This document shows, in pieces, positions 19,009 to 30,924 of a stretch of DNA of 64,000 bases. Source of the stretch: Tritrichomonas musculus (lineage: Eukaryota > Parabasalia > Tritrichomonadida > Tritrichomonadidae); the NCBI GenBank assembly GCA_039105265.1, contig JAPFFF010000031.1, forward strand, positions 1,364,001 to 1,428,000, written 5' to 3'. Under the pieces are notes generated by a model. It had not been told where the DNA came from and did no database searches. It saw only the letters and a program-made list of their open reading frames with translations. How positions within the stretch are numbered: position 1 is the first letter of the stretch; each line of letters begins with the position of its first letter. The position numbers and the translations under genes were made by a program.

Positions 19009-21236
19009 ATGGTCGGGCAAAAACGCATCATTAAAGAAATCAAAAGTTGCAAAACAAAAAAGTTAAAAAATAATTATAAATATTTAGGTCAATGGAAAGA
19101 CAATGAGAAAATGAAAAAAACAATAGCTTTATATAATAAATATGCAGAAAAATCTGTTTTAGCAATTCAAAATTGTCTAAATAATGTATTGGATGAAATT
19201 AATTTAATGTTTAAAGATAAAAACACTCCAATTTGGGCAAATATCGTCTCAAATTTATATTCAAATTGCCCACAAACTCAGCAGCAATTCATGAATGATG
19301 CCTTCAGAGATTTGTTCACTCATAAAACAGGAGAGCATTGGAATGAGAATATTTTACAATTGGCATATTTAATTAAATATTGTAATACTTCTTGTTATCG
19401 AAGGCTTTGGATATTATCAAATTTTAAGCTTCCGCCTCCTACTACAATTGATACGCATTTTGAATCTAAAACCAATCTAGTTGAATATTGTTTATCAAAC
19501 GCAGATGAGATAGATTTTTTATTAGACAAATACTGGGAAAGTAATAAATCCAAAATCCAACTCAAAAACGAAAATGATATCGCATCTTATAAGATTCGAG
19601 TATGTCTTGGCTGCGATGCCGCATCGTTAACGACATTTTTAAAAGTAAATAATGATGAAGAAATGGAGGAAACTGAAGAAAATCAATGTAACATTTCAAA
19701 CGATAATATAAAAGAGATGAAAAATCAAATATTCAAAAATATTGTAGATGGAAATTTCTCAGCATCTCACAATCCAGAAATCATCAATTATTTACAGCTT
19801 CATGATAAATTAATCGGCGATAATGCCTCATTCTTTTTTTCATTTTTAATATTGCCATTTGATTGGCGGCTCCCAGTTATGGCGGTTCACCTTTCCAAGT
19901 CTGAAAGTGGGCATGTTTCGCTAAAGGAAGCATGTGATATTGAAAAACTAATATCAAAAATACAAGATCATTCTCATTTTTCAATTAAACATTTTTCTGC
20001 AGACGGTGAAACAGGATTGAATGGTTTCCACTTAGCTGCTTACGAAAGATATTCCTCTTTCGTAAACGATGTACTTGATGGAGACATGTCAATTGATGAT
20101 TTTATTAATAAGGTTTATTTAAATTGTAAAATCATACCCATTATTGATATGCTGCATGCAGTCAAATCTGCAAGGAATAGACTAATAAATAATCAAATGA
20201 AACTAGGGGAGCATTGTGACATAATTGATTCATTCAGTTTACAAAATGATTTGGGGATCTATAATGACATTCTACAAGACCATTCATCTTTGGGTAGAAT
20301 GAAAGACGCATATCCTTTAAATCTCTTTACTGCGGAGAATGCATCCATGAATTTAGCAAAGGTAAAAAAACGGCCGGATTCTACATTCTATTATATTCTC
20401 TGATTATCGATATATATCGAAATCCACATATGGACATCAATACAAGAATTATGATTTCAGATTTTGTACTTTATCAGCTTTTGTATCTATTAAAAAATTC
20501 AGCCAATTTGCCTTCAAGCACTGGTTTTAGAAAGAATTCAAATTCCGAAAACAAGTTTGTTTGGTTCAATGATAAAATATTTATTATAAAACTACTCAAT
20601 ACAATGATAAGTATTTGTATGACTTTACGAGAATGCAGGAACGAAAACGATGCAAACACTTATTATTTAGGTTTAGAGAGGCTTTCATCTCATTGTGTGG
20701 AGCAATACTTTGGACAGTATCGTAACCACTATTTAGGGAAATACCAAATAAAAAATGCTTTTAGATTTGCAGTTAAAGCTGCTATTTCAATCGAATTTCA
20801 ATCAAATGTTGGCGTGGATTTTACTATATATTGTAGAGACAATTATGGTGGCACACATCTCCACTATCAATTAAATGGAAAAGAAGAAGATGATAAATCA
20901 ATTACAATATATTCGCAGAATGAGATAAAAGAAATGGCATTAGATGTCATTCAAAACGCGACAAAGCAGGACATGCACTATGCATCAAACACCAAAAATT
21001 TCATTTTGGAAATCCAGAAGTTTCTTTCCTTGTATCCATCTCCAAAAGAAAAAAATGTTTCTGCATCAAAGGGAGCCAACATTTTACCTAATATCACATC
21101 AACGAAGCGAAAAAGAGGTAGAAAAAATAAACAGAAATCAAGAACCAAAAATAATGAACAGAATATTTCAGAACAATTCAAAACAAATGTAGAGCCTCAA
21201 AATCACTCAAATCAGCAATTTCCTACATACTGGTAA
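19009..21236 (+). pseudogene. P-element-like DDE transposase, decayed
   Basis: Two consecutive frames, 19009-20403 (464 aa) and 20430-21236 (268 aa), read as one transposase with a frame change near 20385-20400. Order of parts: a coiled, basic N-terminus; a YRRLWILSNFKLPPPTTID segment resembling the LPs-x-x-TL step of P transposases; CLGCDAASLTTF and ADGETGLNGFH (candidate catalytic Asp positions); IIDMLHAVKSARNRLI, which fits the D-x-x-H-x-x-K-x-x-RN signature of P/THAP9 enzymes; and LERLSSHCVEQYFGQYRNH, which fits the E-containing FF/YFG-x-x-R segment. The C-terminus is basic (KRKRGRKNKQKSR). A stop at 21234 is followed in the same frame by a long Pro/Gln repeat. P-like elements are known in trichomonads; the superfamily call is mine from motifs. 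Confidence 0.62.
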
Positions 21237-21290
21237 TTTTCAGGTCAAATACCATCAAGCACACAGCTACTAGGCCATTTTTCAGCAAGA

Positions 21291-21840
21291 GCACAACCGC
21301 CTGGTCAATTTCCGGCAAGCAACCAACCGCCTGGTCAATTTCCGGCAAGCAACCAACCGCCTGGTCAATTTCCGGCAAGCAACCAACCGCCTGGTCAATT
21401 TCCGGCAAGCAACCAACCGCCTGGTCAATTTCCGGCAAGCAACCAACCGCCTGGTCAATTTCCGGCAAGCAACCAACCGCCTGGTCAATTTCCGGCAAGC
21501 AACCAACCGCCTGGTCAATTTCCGGCAAGCAACCAACCGCCTGGTCAATTTCCGGCAAGCAACCAACCGCCTGGTCAATTTCCGGCAAGCAACCAACCGC
21601 CTGGTCAATTTCCGGCAAGCAACCAACCGCCTGGTCAATTTCCGGCAAGCAACCAACCGCCTGGTCAATTTCCGGCAAGCAACCAAATGCCTGGTCAATT
21701 TCTGGCAAGCAACCAACCGCCTGGTCAATTTCCGGCAAGCAACCAACCGCCTGGTCAATTTCCGGCAAGCAACCAACCGCCTGGTCAATTTCCGGCAAGC
21801 AACCAACCGCCTGGTCAATTTCCGGCAAGCAACCAAATGC
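21291..21840 (+). repeat. 30-bp minisatellite, about 18 copies
   Basis: Near-identical 30-bp units containing GGTCAATTTCCGGCAAGCAA run from about 21291 to 21840; only two or three units differ (around 21687-21710 and 21834). The unit is a multiple of three, so all stop-free frames stay open. The plus strand reads QFPASNQPPG per unit and the minus strand PEIDQAVGCL. The plus frame is in phase with the transposase end at 21236 and stays open to the stop at 21945-21947 (tail CRFKLKIPMRSTMKKLPMH). The minus-strand frame is most likely a shadow. The unit is G/C-richer than its surroundings. Confidence 0.95.
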
Positions 21841-21947
21841 CTTGTCGATTTAAGCTAAAAATACCTATGAGATCGACAATGAAAAAACTTCCTATGCATA
21901 TGATGCCAAGTGGAGTATTACCACCAAAATCTCGAAATTATCATTAA

Positions 21948-23065
21948 TAGAGTACGCCGAAGAAATTTCTTTATTATTTCCATAACTTTTTATAATATTA
22001 TTTGAAAGCATCTAATTATCATTATTGCATAGCAAGTAAATATAATCTGGCTTTAATAACTTTGATAATAATTAGAAAAAAAAATTATAATTAAAATTTA
22101 CATTTCAAAAATATTATAATTAATAGCTAAATACCAAATGTAAACATTAATTAGTAGATATGATACAAAAATGCTCAATCATATATGTTAGAATTAAATA
22201 TTTTAATTCAAAAAAATATAAAATATAAAAACCTACTGAAACTAATGTAAATTTATATTACTTTAAAGATATATTGCGTGAGATTTCTTTATTTTTGATA
22301 CATTTTTAAGACAAATCCAACTTTATTTTTTAACACACAAATTTTGAGAATTTGAAATTATGATAATACTATTTAGAGAGCTAGTTAAAATTGCTTTTAA
22401 TTAATTATTTCTAGTGCTATACATTTTTAAAAATCAATAATTTAAAATTTCTTTTTATTTCTGGTATATCTTTATTTTTAATATTGTATAAACAGTAAAA
22501 TATATTAAAACCATTTAAATTAAATCAATTTAAATTCTTTGAAGAAGATAAATATTAAATTAATTTATTTTTATTTTTAAGAAAAAAATTCTTAAGAAAA
22601 ACATGTTCAGAAAATTAAAAGCAATATCACAAAAAATTGAAAAAAGAAATTGATAGAGAAATAAATTAAATTCAATTTTTCATTTTTTTTATACAAATTA
22701 TCTTGTTAATATTTATAATTTTTTTATTTATTATAGTTCAAAACTGTTTAAATATTATTAGAAAATAAAATTATTCTATTAAAAGAAATGTCAAATAATT
22801 TTTTTTACTATAAAAAAGCAAGTTACATTTCGTCTATGATAAGTGTAACTTGAAATTGAAAGCACTATTAAAAGTTTATTTTCAATATTTTAACTTTTTC
22901 ATAACTTTGCATTTTGTTTTACAAATATCTTCTTAATCTTACAATAAATATCTTTACTTATTTATTAACTTTTATTCGTTATATAATACTATAATTATTT
23001 ATATAAGTAAGGAATCAAAATAATGTTTTGTCATAACCGCCAACTCCGTCCTCCTTTACTATATC
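21948..23065. other. Intergenic AT-rich DNA, nothing recognised
   Basis: No coding frame or long repeat is supported. One small inverted pair, CAAGTTAC at about 22820 and GTAACTTG at about 22850, could form a hairpin but is short. Confidence 0.5.
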
Positions 23066-23680
23066 TAAAGTCGGATTCAAAATGCTTAGGACATTCTCTC
23101 AAAAAAATTCTGATAAAAGTGAAAAACAAAATTTTCAATTGAATAGTAATAAAATCTCATTTATTTTAAGCCAAGAAGAGCAATATGAATAAATCATACG
23201 CAAAAAAAGCATTTTTAAAAAAGAATCACCACTTTAAAACATCTCGAGAATAGATATTTATGCTCCAGATAGAAATTTCTTTAATTATTATAAATAAGCT
23301 AGGCTTTAAATTGGTGGTCATTTTAGGTTGGAAATGACCAGTATTAAAGCATTTTATAGCTCCAAGTGACCAGTTGCCAAAAAGTGGTCATTGACTATTT
23401 AAAGCATAGAAAATAAGATTAATGCTAGGTTTTACTATCCAGACGAGTTATCATAGAAAAAGTCATGGAACTATCCATATCCACTTCCAATTTTATCTTT
23501 TAGGTCTCAATAAAAAGATTTCTTCTAAAGTTTTCTTTTCTTATTTTCGTTTTATTTGAGCTTGACACTTTTTCATTTTCTGAGTATCTCTGAATTTCTT
23601 GCATGAAGCTTGGGACACTTTTGAATGGATTTCTATGGTAATTTAAAAAGTTTGTCCCAAGCTAATTGAATCCGACTTTA
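23066..23680. mobile_element. Tc1/mariner-type MITE, 615 bp
   Basis: A perfect 15-bp outer inverted repeat TAAAGTCGGATTCAA (23066-23080) has its reverse complement at 23666-23680. An imperfect continuation through GCTTRGGACA makes about 31 bp. The outer TA suggests TA target duplication. Inside, a GGTCATT-type motif recurs (about 23312-23395). No transposase is visible. Confidence 0.6.
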
Positions 23681-23724
23681 TATTATAAACAATACAAACT
23701 CTTCAGAATTTATCTCAAAAAAAT

Positions 23725-24595
23725 AGATGTGGGGGAGCCAAAAATAACGTATTTTTTATTTAAAAAAATACCAATTTTAACAGTATAAAAAAAGATTTAT
23801 TTCTTGTTATTGGAAGAATAAGTATGAAAACTTATTTTATTTTATTTAATCCGTATATCTTATGCCTAACTTGATTAAATATGATGTTTTTATTTATCAT
23901 TAAAATATATTTATCTCTATATAAAAATAAGTTATAATAAAAATTATAATATATTTATTATATAAAAACAATTTTAAAAATTATTATTTCTTCAAATACT
24001 ATTATTAAGGTACAAATCTAGTACGTTATAAATTGAGAGAAAGCACGTTATATATTTGAGACCCCTTGTCCTATTGAAAAAGTTTTATTTTGAATGCGTG
24101 TCAGATTTGAAATTCTGAACTTTATTTTTTTTTTATAAAATTTTTATGATAAAAATATTTTTTTATATAACATGTCCTTTAGTTTTAATAAAGTGTCAAA
24201 AAAATTTGCGGTTTCTAAACGTACTAGATTTGTACCTTAATAATTTTTAAATGAAAAAAATTATAGATAAATATTGAATGTGTAATGATTTACAAAATTC
24301 TTCTCAAAGATAAAAGAAAATCTAGTTTTGACGAATCAAATAAAAATAGTAATATTTAAATAAAATAATATTAAAATATAACAAATAAAACGCTGGCCAA
24401 TTCAAAACTAAGAACAAATTAACTATAATAATTGTTTTTCTGACCATATAGCACCAGAATTTTTTTTTATTTTTTTATTTTGGAATGCGCCAGTCCAATC
24501 ATCTTGAAACTTTGTGATTTAATTTACCATATATATATAAGAATTTATATTATAATTTTGAACTGATTTAAAAAAAAATTTGCTCCCCCGCCTCT
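23725..24595. mobile_element. hAT-like non-autonomous element, 871 bp, with a nested MITE
   Basis: 14-bp inverted ends with two mismatches: AGATGTGGGGGAGC at 23725-23738, and AGAGGCGGGGGAGC when 24582-24595 is reverse-complemented. They are flanked by the 8-bp repeat AAAAAAAT (23717-23724 and 24596-24603). The low complexity of the duplication weakens it. The end sequence begins AGAGG like the element at 15431. A complete TTAA MITE (24005-24240) is inserted inside, so this element is the older of the two. Confidence 0.5.
24005..24240. mobile_element. TTAA-bounded MITE, 236 bp
   Basis: A perfect 22-bp inverted repeat starts TTAAGGTACAAATCTAGTAC at 24005-24026, with its reverse complement at 24219-24240. 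The outer TTAA looks like a target duplication. A related, one-sided copy lies at 5245-5384. It is nested inside the hAT-like element 23725-24595. Confidence 0.72.
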
Positions 24596-24603
24596 AAAAA
24601 AAT

Positions 24604-26088
24604 TGAATACATTATCAATTCACTTTAATGCATTTATTGAAGATCAACAGTTGTTGAAATAATAAAAGACCAAGGCTATTTGAGCTGGTCCAAGACCAGT
24701 TTCAATTAAAACTTTCACAATAAAGCTTCAAACCAATTGGTTCATATGAATCTTTGAAGATTTTCAATTGACTATTACAGACATGCTCGCCACACAAGTC
24801 GATCAACATTGAACTCAATGTTTAAAATAACATAAATTGTTCATTCTTAAAAAGGATGTCCAAATATTATTCCATTTTTCCGATATGTACTTCAAGATCA
24901 CTTGTTTATTTTAATGTAATTTTAAAATTGACGCGAAGATATCTATTTGTAACCATATTTTTGTTTTATAAGGTCAAGAAAATTTTATAAATGAACTTCT
25001 AATCTATATTTTTTTAAAATTTATTACATTTTTTAATGCAAGAGTTAAAAATATAAAACAAAACAATTTTATTAATAAAATAAAAACATCTAAGTTCTTT
25101 TATATCTGATATTTATTGTGATATTATTTCTTTGAGTTAATTATTTTAACTTTTTATTTAGTTTCAATGTGAATTTTATTTATTTAATTATGATTTTTTT
25201 AAAAGAAATCTTGCTTATTTTCTAAGATACTAATGTTTATATGTTTGAATAAAAAAAAAGAATAATAATATCTTCATAATTATATAAAATATATAATTTA
25301 TTATAATATATATATTTATTTTCATTTATCATAAATATAAATAATAAATAAGTTTTTTAATTTCCTATTTTAAAATTAAGTAATTATTGTTTTTTAAAAA
25401 ATATAAAACTAAATTGTTAGAAATATTTTACATTTCAAATAATATGTTCAATATTTTGAATGCTTATTCAACTTGGTACAAGACAATTTAAAAGGTACAA
25501 GACATTCAAACTTACTGTAAAGTTAATCAAGGTTATTAATGATTAAAATAGATTTGTTATAAATGGTTTTCTAAAAAAAAGTTTGTTATTGAATAATACA
25601 GTATAGCAAAGATAGAATCAATATGCATCTATGATATAGTAGTTTTTAATTATAAAAACAATTTTATTCATGTAATAAATGTTAATTTTTAATTGTAAAC
25701 TATATTTGATTAAAATTTAAAAATATGATTTATTTGCATATAGTTTATCAATAATGTTATCACAAAAATTGATATATAGCTTGTATATCCAATAAAAATT
25801 TAGCTTTTTATTGTTTTCTCTTTCATTTATGAATCAAACATAGATTTGAACACTTGTCAAATCAAATCTTAGGTCTTTCAAATATCGAATATTTTATTAA
25901 AAATTGATTTTAGATGAATGTGATTCATTTTATTTATGTAATATAATTTATATTATCAAAAGTAAAAAATGATTTCTGAGGAAAAATCCGCTGTTTCAAA
26001 GGTCCATTGAATATTTTTTGAATTAAATAAAAAAATAATTCATATCATTATTTTTTTTAATCAAGTATCATTTACAAACTGCTTCATC
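24604..26088. other. Intergenic AT-rich DNA upstream of the Myb gene
   Basis: No supported gene or repeat. The last bases before the Myb ATG are CTGCTTCATC, where TCATC just before the ATG resembles the trichomonad initiator (Inr, TCA-Y-W). Confidence 0.45.
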
Positions 26089-26892
26089 ATGAATGGTTTT
26101 ATTCCAGTTAATGAAATGGAGAAAATTATGAATGATCTAAATTTCAAACAAAAGAAACCAAGAATCAAATTTACAGAAGAGGAAGATTTAAAATTGAGAC
26201 AACTTGTTGAAAGCATAGGAGAAGAAGATTGGCAAATGATTTCTCTCCAGATGCCAGGTAGAAATTCAAGGCAATGTCGTGATAGATGGAAGAATTATTT
26301 AGCTCCTGAAGTTGTAAACGGGCCATGGACAGATGAAGAAGAAGAATTATTGGTGAAAAAATATGAAGAATTTGGGCCTTGTTGGAAAAGAATTGCTGCC
26401 TTTTTCCCTACAAGAACTGATATTAATGTGAAAAGTCGTTGGCACCTAAGAGAAAGAAGAATTAAAAAAGAAGAGTTTAAAAGCAGAAGGTTATTGCTTC
26501 ACAAAAAAAATAGTCCATTATATTCTCCAAATTTGCTAAACCAATGTTCTTTATATTCAAATTGCATTAAAAATCAGATTTCAAATAAAACTTTATCAAA
26601 TAGAAATAAACAAGTAAATCCAAATTATGGACCTTTATTTATTAAACAATTGGGAAATTCTGGCAATTCACAAAATTTAAATAGAACTATTAATAATATC
26701 GGTTTTACAAATGAATCATCAATTGATAACTTCAAATCAATTCACTTAATTCCAATGAACAAAGATGCTGAAGAAAAAAATGAAAAAAAAGGTTTTTCCA
26801 ATAATGAAAAATCAAATAATGATTGTTTAGATTTTCTTTTAATCGATATTGAAAATGGTATTCTAGATGATTTTGATAACCTATGGTTTTAA
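26089..26892 (+). CDS. R2R3-type Myb DNA-binding protein
   Basis: A 267-aa protein from the ATG at 26089. Two Myb repeats are clear: residues about 25-72 (FTEEEDLKLRQLV, EEDWQMISLQMPGRNSRQ, CRDRWKNYL) and about 77-122 (GPWTDEEEELLVKKYEEFG, CWKRIAAFFPTRTDINVKSR, WHLRERR). The recognition-helix pattern R-[NT]-x-x-Q-C-R-x-R-W is typical of trichomonad Myb regulators. The C-terminal 140 residues are Asn/Ser-rich and unstructured, ending acidic and hydrophobic (CLDFLLIDIENGILDDFDNL), a possible activation segment. It is probably a nuclear transcription factor; targets are unknown. A TCATC Inr-like motif abuts the ATG, giving a very short leader. It lies in a wide gene-poor area, with no operon-like neighbours. 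Confidence 0.93.
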   Translation: MNGFIPVNEMEKIMNDLNFKQKKPRIKFTEEEDLKLRQLVESIGEEDWQMISLQMPGRNSRQCRDRWKNYLAPEVVNGPWTDEEEELLVKKYEEFGPCWKRIAAFFPTRTDINVKSRWHLRERRIKKEEFKSRRLLLHKKNSPLYSPNLLNQCSLYSNCIKNQISNKTLSNRNKQVNPNYGPLFIKQLGNSGNSQNLNRTINNIGFTNESSIDNFKSIHLIPMNKDAEEKNEKKGFSNNEKSNNDCLDFLLIDIENGILDDFDNLWF

Positions 26893-27186
26893 TTTTTTTT
26901 AATATCAAAAAAAAAAAAAAGGGTAGGCTTGTTATTTTGAGAAACGATATCAAAAACGTCACTTTTTTATATCAAATACTCGATTATCAGTATATTTTTG
27001 ATTCATTTATTCTTATATAGTTTTAATACTTGCTATAATAAAAATATTTCTAATGATAGTAATAAATTCCTATTATTCAGCTGTAGAGATCGATTTTTAT
27101 ATGAATTTTTCGGATCAATTTATTATTTCAGAAAATTTATCTCATTTTGAATATAATTGAAATATTAATTCAATATTTGAATTATA

Positions 27187-29254
27187 GTTAGTGGACAAAA
27201 GTCAATTTCTGGACAAAAGTCTGTTTCACTACTGTTTCTTCATTATAGAATAATAATTTTTCCATGAAAATTTATATTAATAAAATGCATTAAATGCAAT
27301 CATTTTTTATACCATTAAAAAGTATTGTAAAGGAAAAATAAAATCATACAAATAATTGATAAAAACTATCATATGATTTCCTTTTTTAGTATTTGTATTT
27401 ATATATATATTTATATTTAATTGATGGGAATTTTTCTTCATATTACTATGTTTTTATTAAGATAATTTAAAATATTTCTTTTGGCATCAGTCTCAAAAAG
27501 TTCAAAAGTAAACTTTTTGAAACATATACTAAAAATCTTTTAAAATTGAAGAAAAATGAGCATTTATTAAAGAGTAATGGTAAGTAAAAAGAGTAATGGC
27601 TGTAAAATAATTGATTAATCAAATTTATAAATACTAATTATTCATTTTTATTTTTATCAAAATCTAATAAAAAATTATTCATTTTTAATATAAAAATTAT
27701 CTTCTAAGATCAATAAATACAGACATTGATATGAAAAATGGAAAAAATTGAATTGGATGGCATACTTGTTTATTAAAATAACATAGAAAAATGCATTGGT
27801 GCTTATTATGTAATCACTTTCGCTTGTTACAATATTATAAGATGAAACTAAATCATCAAATGAATATTATTTCTGCAAATTAGGTATCATGCTAATATTA
27901 CTTATAATTTTGAAAAGATGCCCAAAAACATTTGAAGCAAACAAAACAGTAGTACCTAATTTTAATTAATGAAATATTGAATAAAATATTCAATATTTAT
28001 TTAAATGACAAAAAAATGAATGCAAATAATTGAATTTTAGAAAATTTCTCGGCTATTTTTTTATCTTATGGATATATTATAATTATATATCTTTTATATT
28101 CCAAATAAAACTTTATCTATATTCTTTATTTCAATTTTTCCAAATAATCATATCTGATAATACTAATGCAGAATTATATTATGTTTTATATATATATAGT
28201 GTAAATATGAAAGAAAAACTTGTTCATAAAAAGTGAAGTTATATTGCTTAAAATAGCTCAGAAGATAGTAAAAAAACAATTTTGAATTCAAAAAATTATT
28301 AACTTAAAATAAACATCATTATCCAGCTGAATTTTTCATGAAATACTGTGATTTCTATATATTATTATACCAAAATACACGTATTAGTATATTATATAAA
28401 CAAAATGTGGAGACTATGATAACTCTGCAGAAGAGGTCATCTTAAAAATATATTATAAAAAAGAATGATATTTACAAATCCGATCTATAATTTTTATTAT
28501 TATTAGATTATTGGAGAATCATCTACGATATAATTCTTATTGAATAAATAAAATAAATAAAATATGAATAAGAATTGGAAGGAAATATGAAATTATTAAA
28601 AATATGGATTTCAATGAATTTCACCAAAATTTCAAATAATAAAGCATTTAAACATATAAAATGAAACATACACAATCAAATATTTAGAAAACATAATATT
28701 GTGTCTTAAATACAAAATATCATTATATTTGTTGAATTTTTATTTTTTAAAAAAAATGGCGTTTATCCAAATGTATAAAGGATATTCTTCAAAATAAATA
28801 GCATATTCATGAATAGCTTAAAATTGTTTATTAGTTAATTAACATGCCACTTCCTAAAAGGTATGATTTTAATATAAAATTTTCAAATTTTCAGAATATT
28901 TGATATTGTATAAAAAAGAGTCAATATCAAATAATTAAGTTCTCACACAATTTATATAATGAAGATTAATAGTATTAGTATATAAATGTTATATTATAAA
29001 TCTTGAATCTTATTTAATTTTTGAAAAATTAACGATTTTATTTTTTTTGTCCTATCAAAATTGAATAAAGGAATTTTCATGAATATAAAAGAAATTAGTA
29101 TTTACTTGAATTAAATAAAATATTTATACATAAATATTTTATATTCATTATAAACAAAGAGTGAAAACTCTCTATATTGTTTTAAAAAACTTATTTTTTT
29201 CGACATGTGAAGTGAAACAGACTTTTGTCCAGAAACAGACTTTTTTCCACTAAC
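27187..29254. mobile_element. Tc1/mariner-like element, about 2.07 kb, no transposase recognised
   Basis: 43-bp inverted ends, 27187-27229 and 29212-29254, differ at only a few positions. Each holds the motif GGACAAAAGTC (or a close variant) twice, about 20 bp apart, then TGTTTCAC. A TA dinucleotide lies just outside the GTGGACAAAAG core at both ends, consistent with TA target duplication. GGACAAAAGTC-type ends are familiar from Tc1-like elements. The interior is very AT-rich; a 68-codon frame at 28030-28236 is not transposase-like. The element is deleted or decayed. No other gene is seen between 26893 and 29583. Confidence 0.68.
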
Positions 29255-29583
29255 AATAATCCATTTTTTTTAAAGGGGGTCTGACTAAAATAAAAAAGAC
29301 GTTAATTTTAAAAAAAATCAAATAAAACAATATGTAATCATTTTTTCTAAAAAATATATGGAAAAAATTAGGGTTGCATAGGGTCAAAAAATTGAAGAAG
29401 TGGGCAGCCCACTGGGCAATTGAGCTTCAAAAATTAAGATGATCAAAATGAGATAAAAGATACACATTAAATAATGACATCATTCTGTACCACCCAAATC
29501 TTATCCAACGAAATCAGGAGATAAATCTTAATGATCCATTTAGCCCTAAAGAATTACAAATAGTTAATGATTCCATTAGTTCA

Positions 29584-30231
29584 CTACAAGTCTACTTCGG
29601 AGAGTTCAGCATTTTCTTCAATTTGCCCATCATTATTATTACATTGGAATTTTTCTTCTTCTTCATTTTCCGATTCATCTGAAGTTTCACTGTTAAAATA
29701 TAGTACATCTTCTTGTTCTTCAATATCATACACAAAATCTTCACTTGAAATTTCTGATTCTTCGGTTGGAGCCCAAGATTCACTTGAAAGAGTTCTCTGT
29801 TTTTGACAAGTATGAACTTTGTCATTTTCATTATTAGCATTATCAATATCATTAATATAATCATTGCTTAAATTATTAGCTTCATCATTATCATTATGAT
29901 GACTGTCATTTTGTTTTTGATTTGTTTTTGTATTATTGTTATCTTCATAAAAATGAAGCGTTAATTGACCTCGTTTTTGCTTTTTTTTCTTTTGGATCGT
30001 TTGTTTTGGAGGAAGATCATCTTCTGAACATGAGTATTCATCTACAATTAATAACGGTTGAGGTTGTTCATTTGATGGAATTGGCTCTTCACTATTATTA
30101 TTTGAGTTGTTTTCTTCTTCTTCTTTAAATAATTGACTATGAATTATATCATCTTCTTCACTGCTTTCAGTAGATGTATCTGAGATTCTGATGTAAAGCC
30201 CATGCAAACATAATTCGGATGCATAACACAC
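29584..30231 (-). pseudogene. Acidic low-complexity reading frame without an ATG
   Basis: An open minus-strand frame of about 215 codons, extending somewhat upstream. It is rich in Glu, Asp, Asn and Ser (TESSEEDDIIHSQLFKEEEE; SETSDESENEEEEKFQC), with one basic patch KKKKQKRGQLTLHF. There is no ATG in the frame at all; the first methionine-like codon at 30231 is GTG. Either an upstream exon or start is missing, or this is the acidic tail of a decayed gene or transposon protein. A GGGCAGCCCACTGGGCAATT motif at about 29402 resembles the TGCCCA clusters near 17.6 kb, which hints at transposon origin. Confidence 0.35.
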
Positions 30232-30661
30232 ATAAAAATAGTCTTTTTTTTGTGAGATGAAAATGAACTTCTTTTGTCAAATGGGGAGGAATTTCATGCA
30301 TTATTTTATATGAAATGTCATTGTTATCTTTTTTCTTTATTTTTTGTTGTTGTATTTAAACACTATTTATTGTGACCTGTTAAGTAAAACCATTTTCGTG
30401 TTTTTCATTAAAGAATACATTTTTTATTAACAAATACTTTTATTTCCACTCCCAAAAAAGCCCAATTTGCTTTGATTTCACTGAATTTGCTGATTATGTG
30501 GACATAAATCAATTTAGTATTTTATATTTTCAAATTATATCTCATCAAAAAAATATTTGTTATATTATTGATGGGGATAAATTGGTAAGGAGTTTTCATC
30601 GCACATATGACAAAATTTTTCTTTGTTTACAGTTTTTTACAAATAATATTATTTTAATATT
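30232..30661. other. Short AT-rich flank left of the Polinton
   Basis: No gene is supported. The Polinton target duplication ACGAA lies at 30662-30666. Confidence 0.5.
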
Positions 30662-30666
30662 ACGAA

Positions 30667-30894
30667 AGTAGTATATACGAGTCGGTTTCCGCTGGGGCTG
30701 GCACCCCACGCGTCAACACGAACTCGTCATAAAAGAAAAAGAAAAGAAAAAGAAAAGAAAAGAAAAAAGAAAAGAAAAGAAAAAAATATTCTTGTTCTCA
30801 CTACTGCTCCCCATCTATGAAACGGCACAGGTACCCCACCCCACAACCGCCCATCTATGAAACGGCACAGGTACCAGCCCCGAGAATCTCGTAC
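30667..30894 (+). repeat. Polinton left terminal inverted repeat
   Basis: 228 bp matching 55902-56132 in inverse orientation; the main difference is the length of the A4G/A5G purine run (30728-30786). It contains a G/C-rich outer block (30677-30728), the purine run, and two copies of a 25-bp motif starting CCATCTATGAAACGGCACAG at 30811 and 30851, 40 bp apart. These could be protein-binding or initiation sites for terminal-protein-primed replication; that is inference. Confidence 0.95.
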
Positions 30895-30924
30895 CTACTA
30901 CAACAAAAATTAAAATAAAAGAAG

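Noticed and set aside
21223-21836. Two long minus-strand frames over the 30-bp repeat (PEIDQAVGCL and ACRKLTRRLV units)
   Set aside because: A 30-bp repeat keeps every stop-free frame open. The plus frame is in phase with the upstream transposase, so the minus frames are by-products.
28030-28236. 68-codon hydrophobic frame as a gene in the Tc1-like element
   Set aside because: No ATG context or transposase motif; Phe/Ile/Tyr-rich composition follows from AT-rich DNA.
29980-30010. KRGQLTLHFYE as a PCNA-binding (PIP) box
   Set aside because: The aromatic pair is one residue too close to the Gln for the Q-x-x-h-x-x-a-a rule.
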